A stretch of 5,375 bases of DNA from CAYVLI01 sp964452105 [NCBI: uncultured Nitrospinota bacterium] (GTDB lineage Bacteria > JAUXIQ01): NCBI GenBank assembly GCA_964452105.1, contig CAYVLI010000207.1, forward strand, positions 1-5,375. The letters run 5' to 3'. The notes beneath the pieces were generated by a model. It was given only the letters and a program-made list of their open reading frames with translations, made no database searches and was not told where the DNA came from. Position 1 is the stretch's first letter, and each line of letters starts with the position of its first letter. This document shows positions 1 to 5,375 of this stretch, piece after piece. The translations under genes were made by a program, and so were the position numbers.

Positions 1-569
<569 letters not shown>

Positions 570-761
570 AGACGAAGCGCGCATCGCCCCTCGCATTTAT
601 GGCGAAGAAGTTTGGTCGTATTATAAAGGGCTATGTGAGTGGAAGATAGGGGGCGATTCCCTCTTTCGTCTTCCGGTATTGATATTTCAGGCCGGCTATC
701 CTCGCCAGGGGCAATGGCGCTGACTTAATGTGGAATGCGATTAGTTTTGATTATTGTCGTG

Positions 762-819
762 CTGCCAGGTCTCCGAACCTGGCAGGTTCAAATGCTATCG
801 GGTGCGGAGACCCGACAGC
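762..819. repeat. REP/BIME-like inverted pair of hairpins
   Basis: Two hairpins lie 8 bases apart. The first (762-785) has a perfect 9-bp stem, CTGCCAGGT/ACCTGGCAG, and a 6-base loop CTCCGA. The second (794-819) has a 6-bp stem TCGGGT/ACCCGA, loop GCGGAG, one A/C mismatch and three more pairs, GCT/AGC. Read on the opposite strand, the second has the core GGTCTCCGCACC, matching GGTCTCCGAACC of the first at 11 of 12 positions. The outer stem bases differ but still pair. Inverted, stem-conserved copies between convergent genes are typical of REP-type interspersed elements. No transposase is visible here, and whether the repeat recurs in the genome cannot be seen. The structure is certain; the REP assignment is inference. 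Confidence 0.6.
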
Positions 820-833
820 AGAGCGGTAGCTTT
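794..833 (+). terminator. Possible weak terminator fold downstream of tgt
   Basis: An alternative pairing joins GCTATCG (794-800) to CGGTAGC (824-830) through seven pairs, one of them G-U. It encloses GGT/ACC (801-803/810-812) and is followed by only TTT (831-833). This would be a poor intrinsic terminator for tgt because the U-tract is short, and it competes with the stronger hairpin at 794-819. Confidence 0.2.
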
Positions 834-865
834 AAGTTAATACTTATCCTCGTTAGGGGAGGGGA

Positions 866-912
866 AATCAGCGTAGTAATAACTGGTATGATGCGGCTTG
901 ATGGCGCTGATT
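866..912 (-). terminator. Weak inverted repeat at the 3' end of livF
   Basis: AATCAGCG (866-873) and CGCTGATT (905-912) form a perfect 8-bp inverted repeat with a 31-base loop, overlapping the livF stop codon at 911-913. On the minus strand it would form just as livF translation ends. What follows is TCCCCTCCCC, not a U-tract, so a role in termination is doubtful. It may be chance or an mRNA 3'-end stem. Confidence 0.2.
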
Positions 913-1615
913 AAACGCCCAGGTATTCCTTCCTTATCTGGTCGTTCTGCTCGAATTCCTTGATGGGGCCATCGAACTTTACCCGGCCCTTTTCCAGGAC
1001 GTAAACCCTGTCGGATAATTTCATGGCAAACTTGGTGTTCTGCTCGGAGAGGAGAATGGTCATTTTCTCAGACTTCAATAGTTCTAACTGACGGCCCAGC
1101 TCACTTACTATAAGCGGCGAAAGACCTTCAGACGGTTCATCCAGGAGCAGTATGTCGGGGTTACCCATCAGCGCCCTGGCGATGGTGAGCATCTGCTGCT
1201 CTCCTCCGCTCAGGTAGCCTCCCTTCCTGGTAACCAGTTTCCTCAAAAGGGGAAAAAGCTCCAGGGTTTTTTCAACCGTCCATTCCTGTGTCGAGGAGAC
1301 ACCCTTTTTTTGGGCCACCTGCAGATTCTCCCAGACGGTGAGGTCCGGAAAAATCCTGCGGTCCTCCGGTACGTACCCCACGCCGCGTTGAGCCACCGCG
1401 AAGGGTTGTTCACCGGTAATATCATCCCCCCTGAGCGTTATCCTTCCCTTTTTTGGTGGAGTAAGACCGATGATGCTGCGCATGGTGGTGGTTTTGCCCA
1501 CCCCGTTCCTGCCCAGCAGGCAGACCACCTCACCCTCGTCCACTTTCATGGACACATCAAAGAGTATCTGGCTGATACCGTAATAGGTATCGATACCCTC
1601 AACCTCCAGGATCAT
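911..1615 (-). CDS. livF: Branched-chain amino acid-type ABC transporter, ATP-binding protein LivF
   Basis: This is one of the two cytoplasmic ATPases that power the LivHM-type importer. The 234 residues match the usual LivF length. Seen: Walker A GRNGVGKT (35-42), the Q-loop region YVPEDRRIF (81-89) with Glu84 where most ABC proteins have Gln, signature LSGGEQ (135-140), Walker B ILLLDEP (155-161) and SEQN (190-193) in place of the usual switch His. From family knowledge, Glu in the Q-loop and EQN at the switch position are normal for LivF, so they are not defects. The ATG at 1613-1615 overlaps the livG stop in an ATGA junction, which implies translational coupling. A GGAGG (complement of 1620-1624) lies 4 bases upstream, inside livG. 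It is the last gene of the operon and is convergent with tgt. The family assignment is firm; the substrate is unknown. Confidence 0.95.
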   Translation of the reverse strand: MILEVEGIDTYYGISQILFDVSMKVDEGEVVCLLGRNGVGKTTTMRSIIGLTPPKKGRITLRGDDITGEQPFAVAQRGVGYVPEDRRIFPDLTVWENLQVAQKKGVSSTQEWTVEKTLELFPLLRKLVTRKGGYLSGGEQQMLTIARALMGNPDILLLDEPSEGLSPLIVSELGRQLELLKSEKMTILLSEQNTKFAMKLSDRVYVLEKGRVKFDGPIKEFEQNDQIRKEYLGV

Positions 1616-2349
1616 GCGTCCTCCCCCAGATAGATGCGCTGAACGTCTTCGTTGGCCCTCACTTCCCCAGGGCTGCCTTCCGCTATCACCATGCCCTGAT
1701 GCAGCACCGTTATTCTTTCGGAAATGGAGAAGACGACATTCATATCGTGCTCCGTGAAAAGCAGGGTAAGCCCTCGCTCCCTGGCTATCCTCCCTATGAG
1801 GTCGATCGTGTTCGTGGTCTCCTTAAGGGACATCCCGGCCGTAGGCTCATCCAGCAGCAACAACTCAGGCTCCAGCGCCAGGACTATTCCCAGCTCGAGC
1901 TGCTTCTGGTCCCCGTGCGCCAGGTTCCCTCCCAGCATGTCGGCTTTATCAGACAGGCCCACGCTTTCGAGAATGGAGAAGGTCTCGTCCCGCACCAGCC
2001 TTTTGACATTTGAAAAGAAGTCCAGACTCTTCTTGCGGTGCGATAACACCGCCGACTGCACGTTTTGGAAGACCGTCAACCTTGGGAATATATGCGTGAT
2101 TTGAAAGGACCGCCCTATCCCCTTGCGGCAGATCCTGTGCGGCGGAAGGCCGGTGATGTCCTCGCCCTTGAAAATGATGCGGCCGCTGTCCGCCTTCAGG
2201 TGCCCGGTTATAAGGTTGAAAAAGGTGGACTTGCCGGCCCCATTGGGACCTATTATGGAGCAGAGCTTTTCTTTTTCTACCTCCAGGCTCACCTTGTTGA
2301 CGGCCACGAAGCCGTCGAAGCTCTTAATCAAACCCTCTATTTTTAGCAT
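1612..2349 (-). CDS. livG: Branched-chain amino acid-type ABC transporter, ATP-binding protein LivG
   Basis: This is the second cytoplasmic ATPase of the importer, expected to pair with LivF beneath the LivH/LivM permeases. It has 245 residues, close to the usual 250-260. Seen: Walker A GPNGAGKS (34-41), Q-loop Gln83 in GRSFQ, signature LAHGDQ (143-148), Walker B LLLLDEP (163-169) followed by TAGMS, and switch His201 in FTEHDM. The LSHGDQ-like signature, in place of the LSYGQQ type of enteric LivG, occurs in many LivG and UrtD-type proteins. It is therefore compatible with substrates other than leucine, isoleucine and valine. The ATG start at 2347-2349 has AGGAAAG (complement of 2356-2362) six bases upstream. 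livM ends 66 bases upstream and livF overlaps the stop by 4 bases. Confidence 0.95.
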   Translation of the reverse strand: MLKIEGLIKSFDGFVAVNKVSLEVEKEKLCSIIGPNGAGKSTFFNLITGHLKADSGRIIFKGEDITGLPPHRICRKGIGRSFQITHIFPRLTVFQNVQSAVLSHRKKSLDFFSNVKRLVRDETFSILESVGLSDKADMLGGNLAHGDQKQLELGIVLALEPELLLLDEPTAGMSLKETTNTIDLIGRIARERGLTLLFTEHDMNVVFSISERITVLHQGMVIAEGSPGEVRANEDVQRIYLGEDA

Positions 2350-2415
2350 ACCCTGCTTTCCTGCCGAACATGAGCGAGTATAATGTAGAACTGCTTTCGA
2401 AATGATGGTGTCTGC

Positions 2416-3390
2416 TCAGCTTCCTCTTTCTTTCTCGATACTTTTTTTGAAGAGCCTTGCCTGCACCAGCCCCATGATCCCTTCGGGGAAAAAGAAAATC
2501 AACGGCAAAAGAGTAATTCCCAGCACCATGGGCCAGTACTCCGTGTAAGAGGTGATGAGTTGGTCCAGGTAGAGCAGCACTACTGCTCCCACCGCAGGCC
2601 CCACGAATGTGTACATTCCTCCCAGGAGCGTCATGAGGATCACGTCGGCGGACTTCGTCCAGAAGATGAAGTCGGGGAACACGCTGCGGTTGAATATGCT
2701 GTACAGGCCGCCGGCCAGACCTGCGAAGGCGCCTGCGATCACGAAAGAGATCAACTGATAGTTTCTTACGTTTACACCTATGAATTCTACGCGGTCAGGG
2801 TTCTCCCGTATGGCCTTGAGCGTCTGGCCGAACGGTGAGTTGATTATTTTCCAGAGCACCAAGCCTGCGGGGACCGCTACGGCAAGAGTGAAATAATAGT
2901 AGTTCCTGGGCGAGGAAAGCAACTCCGGCACCGGCACCCCCACCAGCCCGTTATCGCCGCCCGTGAAGCCGTACCACTTGAATGCTACGGCCCACACTAT
3001 CTGGGCGAAAGCCAGCGTGAGCATGGCGAAGTATATGTGCGTGAGTCTCAAGCAGAAATAGCCTATAACCAGCGCGGCCAGACCGCTGAGTATGGGGGCC
3101 GCCGTCAAGCTCAGCGCCGTGTGCAACGACGCCTTCGTAAGAAGAAGCCCGCACGTGTAAGCCCCTATTCCGAAATAGGCTGCATGGCCGAAAGAGACTA
3201 ACCCGGTATAGCCCAGGAGCACGTTGAAGCTCAGCGCAAAAAGGGCCATGATGAGTATCTCTGTGGCCAGATAGACGTAGAACCGTGAGACCAGGGAGGG
3301 AATGAGCATCAGCAATACCAGGACTATGACCCAGGTTAGCAGTAGAAGTGTAATCCGTTTACCCTGTGAATTCGAAATACTCCCCCGCAA
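2416..3390 (-). CDS. livM: Branched-chain amino acid-type ABC transporter, permease LivM
   Basis: This inner-membrane permease pairs with LivH to form the translocation path. It has 324 residues, in the usual range for LivM without a long N-terminal extension. Seen: a first hydrophobic segment at about 13-34, then about seven or eight more (roughly 38-60, 63-84, 93-115, 118-138, 165-182, 211-232, 248-277, 286-302). The LivM hallmark GYTGLVSFGHAAYFG (60-74) is present, as is the cytoplasmic coupling-loop motif PFGQTLKAIRENPDR (186-200) followed by IGVNV, where an ATPase would dock. The start is TTG at 3388-3390, chosen because AGGAG lies 7 bases upstream and no ATG fits before Met28, which is already inside the first membrane segment. 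livH ends 46 bases upstream; livG begins 66 bases downstream. Confidence 0.95.
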   Translation of the reverse strand: MRGSISNSQGKRITLLLLTWVIVLVLLMLIPSLVSRFYVYLATEILIMALFALSFNVLLGYTGLVSFGHAAYFGIGAYTCGLLLTKASLHTALSLTAAPILSGLAALVIGYFCLRLTHIYFAMLTLAFAQIVWAVAFKWYGFTGGDNGLVGVPVPELLSSPRNYYYFTLAVAVPAGLVLWKIINSPFGQTLKAIRENPDRVEFIGVNVRNYQLISFVIAGAFAGLAGGLYSIFNRSVFPDFIFWTKSADVILMTLLGGMYTFVGPAVGAVVLLYLDQLITSYTEYWPMVLGITLLPLIFFFPEGIMGLVQARLFKKSIEKERGS

Positions 3391-3397
3391 AGCGGTT

Positions 3398-3402
3398 CTC
3401 CT
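3398..3402 (-). promoter_or_regulatory. Ribosome binding site of livM (supports the TTG start)
   Basis: On the minus strand AGGAG stands 7 bases before TTG at 3388-3390. This good spacing decides for the rare start codon, since later in-frame ATG codons would cut into the first membrane segment. Confidence 0.7.
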
Positions 3403-3436
3403 GATTAATCGAGGGCGAGAACATTTTTGGTTAACC

Positions 3437-4339
3437 TCATGCCGAAGGTTTTCCCAGAAGGCCCCAGGGCCTCGCTATCAGCACCACGGCCATAAGTATA
3501 TAAATAAATACCATGGCCAGCCTGGGCAGCACCAGAATTCCGAAAGAGGTAACCTCGCCCAGTATAATTGCAGCCAGGAAAGTGCCCCACATGCTTCCCA
3601 GGCCTCCCACCACTACCACGATGAATGATTCGACTATTATCTCCACGTCCATCCCCGGGCTCAACGCTCCCACCGGCGCCCACAGAGCGCCACCGAAACC
3701 GGCCAGCCACGAACCCAGGAAGAAAACCCCCGTATAAAGCGATAGTATGTTTATTCCCAACGCACTCGCCATTTCCCTGTCTGAGGAAGCGGCTCGAATT
3801 ATGCGTCCCCACTTCGTCTTATGTAATACCGCCCAGAAGGCAAGAGCCACCAGAGGACCTAAAATGAGAATTATGATGTAGTAACTGGGGAAATCGCGCC
3901 CCAGGACAAACACCGAGCCCGACAGCATGGCCGGCCGCGGGACGGACTTATATTCAGGCCCCCAGAGCATCTTTACGGAATCGCTGAAAATGAGGACGAA
4001 AGCGTAGGTGAAGAGGAGTTGATAAAGCACGTCACGCTTGTAGAGTTTGCGCAGGAAGAGCCGCTCTATAACGGCGCCTATACACGCTACGGCGAGCGAA
4101 GCCCCAACTATGGCTACCCAGAAGAGCCCCGGTGCGTTTACGAAACGGAGGGCGATGGTATAGGTCACATACGCCCCCAGCATATAGAAAGAACCGTGAG
4201 CGAAGTTGAGAACGCCCACCACACCGAAAATAAGCGAAAGGCCCGAAGCTATGAGAAAAAGAGCCATAGCCAGGGCGAGGCCGTTAAGCGCCTGCGTCAG
4301 AATAAAAGAACCAGAATGAAGCCACTCCGGCAACACCAT
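3437..4339 (-). CDS. livH: Branched-chain amino acid-type ABC transporter, permease LivH
   Basis: This inner-membrane permease is the partner of LivM. Its 300 residues are typical of LivH (about 290-310). Seen: hydrophobic segments at about 12-44, 50-66, 71-95, 105-120, 153-172, 200-222, 235-262 and 271-290. The LivH hallmark GLSLIFGVVGVLNFAHGS (33-50) is followed by FYMLGAY. The coupling loop is at WGRIIRAASSDREMASALG (177-195), and VVVVGGLGSMWGTFLAAIIL (241-260) matches the conserved C-terminal segment of the family. The ATG start at 4337-4339 has AAGGA (complement of 4349-4353) 9 bases upstream. It follows the binding-protein gene after 171 bases containing a stem-loop, and precedes livM by 46 bases. 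No key motif is missing. Confidence 0.95.
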   Translation of the reverse strand: MVLPEWLHSGSFILTQALNGLALAMALFLIASGLSLIFGVVGVLNFAHGSFYMLGAYVTYTIALRFVNAPGLFWVAIVGASLAVACIGAVIERLFLRKLYKRDVLYQLLFTYAFVLIFSDSVKMLWGPEYKSVPRPAMLSGSVFVLGRDFPSYYIIILILGPLVALAFWAVLHKTKWGRIIRAASSDREMASALGINILSLYTGVFFLGSWLAGFGGALWAPVGALSPGMDVEIIVESFIVVVVGGLGSMWGTFLAAIILGEVTSFGILVLPRLAMVFIYILMAVVLIARPWGLLGKPSA

Positions 4340-4388
4340 GAGTTTTAATCCTTCACTTTCGCGGTAGTCAGAAAGAAACGGATTTTTA

Positions 4389-4424
4389 AGGCCCTTCCCC
4401 GATTGCTGCGCCGGCGAAGGGCCT
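4389..4424 (-). terminator. Stem-loop between binding-protein gene and livH (attenuator or mRNA-stabilising element)
   Basis: AGGCCCTTC (4389-4397) and GAAGGGCCT (4416-4424) form a perfect 9-bp GC-rich stem with an 18-base loop. On the transcribed minus strand it is followed by TAAAAATCC, so the U-tract of an intrinsic terminator is absent. Its position just after the binding-protein gene and before the permeases suggests partial termination or protection of the upstream mRNA from 3' exonucleases, as known for malE-malF. The stem is seen; the role is inferred. Confidence 0.45.
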
Positions 4425-4510
4425 CAGATTTCTTCGTCAGTAATGCTATACCCGAACCGATGTCACATCCAACTCTGCATTAGTATTCGGCGGGCATCCC
4501 CAGATTGTTC

Positions 4511-5375
4511 TCACTTACCCCTGGCCTTCATCACCTCCTCTTTGCTCCTCAGGGCTCTTTCGCCGGGAATTATCACTATATCCTTGAGGATAGCGAAGGG
4601 ATAGTCCGGGGAGTTTGCCGTGATCCCCCACATGTATGGAGCGGTGCTCTGTCCGTCAAATTTCCTGATGGTAATCGGTCCTATGGGGGTATTAATGGTT
4701 AACCCCCTGAGGGCGTCTATGACCTTTTCCGTATCTGTTGAACCGGCCTTCCTTATTGCTGCTGCCAGGAACTTTATGGCGTTGTAACCAGAGAGCGCTC
4801 CGTTGCTGGCATATTCTCCCGTGCGCTCCTTGTATTTCCTGGCGAAGTCGAGGTTCTCCCGTGTTTTGGGGAAGTAGGGGAGATAATAGGCGGATGCGTA
4901 TATTCCTTCCGGCATCTCTCCCTTCATGGCCGTTACCACGTCCAGGTCGCCGGCGGCGAAGTTTATGTAGTGAACCTTTTGGAAGAACCCGTAAGGTTTG
5001 GCCTGCCTGATGAAGGCGATAGCATCGCCACCCCATAGCGAGCTTACGACCGCATCCGGCTTGGCTTCCATGATGGCGGTTATGTATGAGCTGAAGTCTC
5101 TCGCGCCAAATTTGGGCCACGCCTCGCCGATTATCTCCACGTCCGGTTTAAGCTTCTTGAGGTAGCTTGTGAAATCCTCTATCGCACGGTGTCCGTATTC
5201 ATAGTCCGGCCCTATGGTGTAATATTTTTTCCATGGCTTGTCTTTCACGAAGATAGCTCCGGACCTCCCGAATACGGTGGTGTTTGTTGTGGACCTGGCA
5301 ACATATCGATGCCCTTTCGCGCCGGTGAGAGCCGCGGTTTGAGAGATGGCGTCCAGGAAGAGTATTTTGTTTTCC
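4511..5375 (-). CDS. ABC transporter substrate-binding protein, LivK/type I periplasmic-binding fold (N-terminus truncated)
   Basis: This is the extracytoplasmic receptor that captures the ligand and delivers it to LivH/LivM. The frame stays open to the window edge and gives 287 residues ending at the TGA at 4511-4513. Full-length members have about 370-430, so the signal peptide and the first 100 or so residues are missing. GTG at 5246-5248 is an internal Val codon, because the residues upstream of it continue the family pattern: ISQTAALTGAKGHRYVARST (10-29). Other seen features are YYTIGPDYEYGHRA (51-64), PDAVVSSLWGGD (107-118), GYNAIKFLAAAIRKAGSTD (196-214) and the C-terminal GLTINTPIGPITIR (224-237) before FDGQ. 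These fit the Peripla_BP_6/LivK superfamily. The ligand cannot be read from the sequence: branched-chain amino acids, short amides, urea and aromatic compounds are all possible. It is probably the first gene of the visible operon. Confidence 0.93.
   Translation of the reverse strand, partial: ENKILFLDAISQTAALTGAKGHRYVARSTTNTTVFGRSGAIFVKDKPWKKYYTIGPDYEYGHRAIEDFTSYLKKLKPDVEIIGEAWPKFGARDFSSYITAIMEAKPDAVVSSLWGGDAIAFIRQAKPYGFFQKVHYINFAAGDLDVVTAMKGEMPEGIYASAYYLPYFPKTRENLDFARKYKERTGEYASNGALSGYNAIKFLAAAIRKAGSTDTEKVIDALRGLTINTPIGPITIRKFDGQSTAPYMWGITANSPDYPFAILKDIVIIPGERALRSKEEVMKARGK

Larger units (their letters stand above)
570..910. other. Gene-free intergenic region between convergent tgt and livF
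   Basis: These 341 bases separate the 3' ends of two convergent transcription units. No credible coding frame is present; the best short frame (599-649, plus strand) encodes 16 residues and has no ribosome binding site. The region contains two strong hairpins at 762-785 and 794-819 and weaker inverted repeats at 641-674 and 866-912. It also contains a 10-base direct repeat (ATGGCGCTGA at 714-723 and 901-910). No tRNA or classical U-tract terminator was seen. The likely role is transcription termination or insulation between the units, which is an inference from gene orientation. Confidence 0.8.

Noticed and set aside
599-649. Short plus-strand frame for a 16-residue basic peptide beginning MAKKFGRIIK
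   Set aside because: There is no Shine-Dalgarno sequence upstream, it is very short, and it sits in the 3' region of tgt; chance is sufficient.
641-674. Inverted repeat GGAAGA/TCTTCC with inner AGGG/CCCT after tgt
   Set aside because: The stem is short and interrupted and has no U-tract after it; too weak to call a terminator.
781-795. GGTTCAAAT resembling a tRNA T-loop
   Set aside because: No acceptor stem, D-arm or anticodon arm can be built around it; the bases flank the two repeat hairpins.
1310-2383. Several plus-strand open frames of about 90-125 codons antisense to livF and livG
   Set aside because: They mirror conserved ATPase genes, show no recognisable domains, and are explained by the GC-rich coding strand.
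2380-2385. TATAAT on the plus strand in the livM-livG spacer
   Set aside because: No matching -35 box lies at proper spacing, and a plus-strand promoter here would only transcribe antisense to livM.
4459-4469. GATGTCACATC, an 11-base palindrome upstream of livH
   Set aside because: A single short palindrome containing only one TGTGA-like half-site and no adjacent promoter; not enough for an operator call.
4692-5120. Minus-strand 142-codon frame inside the binding-protein gene
   Set aside because: It lies in another frame of the well-supported receptor gene and its composition is Arg/Gly/His-rich with no domain, so it is a shadow frame.

Overview
The window is an ordinary-looking bacterial chromosomal segment of moderate to fairly high GC, with compact genes. 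It holds a truncated housekeeping gene and an almost complete ABC uptake operon of the branched-chain amino acid (HAAT/Liv) type. The species cannot be fixed from this sequence. The moderate GC, anaerobe-like Liv proteins and hairpin repeats would suit an uncultured Chloroflexota (Dehalococcoidia-like) or Desulfobacterota genome, but that is a low-confidence guess.

Left part (1-569, plus strand): the C-terminal half of tRNA-guanine transglycosylase (tgt), with the nucleophile Asp and the complete Cys-Cys-Cys-His zinc site. Its 5' part lies outside the window. Positions 570-910 hold no gene. They are the shared 3' region of two convergent units, and the notable content is a pair of hairpins (762-785 and 794-819) that are inverted, diverged copies of one short repeat, in the manner of REP/BIME elements.

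Right part (911-5375, minus strand): in transcription order, a substrate-binding protein gene (truncated at the right edge), the livH and livM permeases, then the livG and livF ATPases. livG and livF overlap by 4 bases (ATGA). The other gaps are 66 bases (livM-livG), 46 bases (livH-livM) and 171 bases (binding protein-livH). The widest gap contains a perfect 9-bp stem-loop without a U-tract, placed where such operons often separate high binding-protein expression from lower permease expression.

Together the five minus-strand genes encode one importer: an extracytoplasmic receptor delivers the ligand to a LivH/LivM membrane heterodimer powered by LivG/LivF. The ligand is not determined; branched-chain amino acids are the default, but amides, urea or aromatic compounds use the same family. 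I found no undescribed protein system. The only element that may deserve naming is the inverted hairpin pair between tgt and livF.
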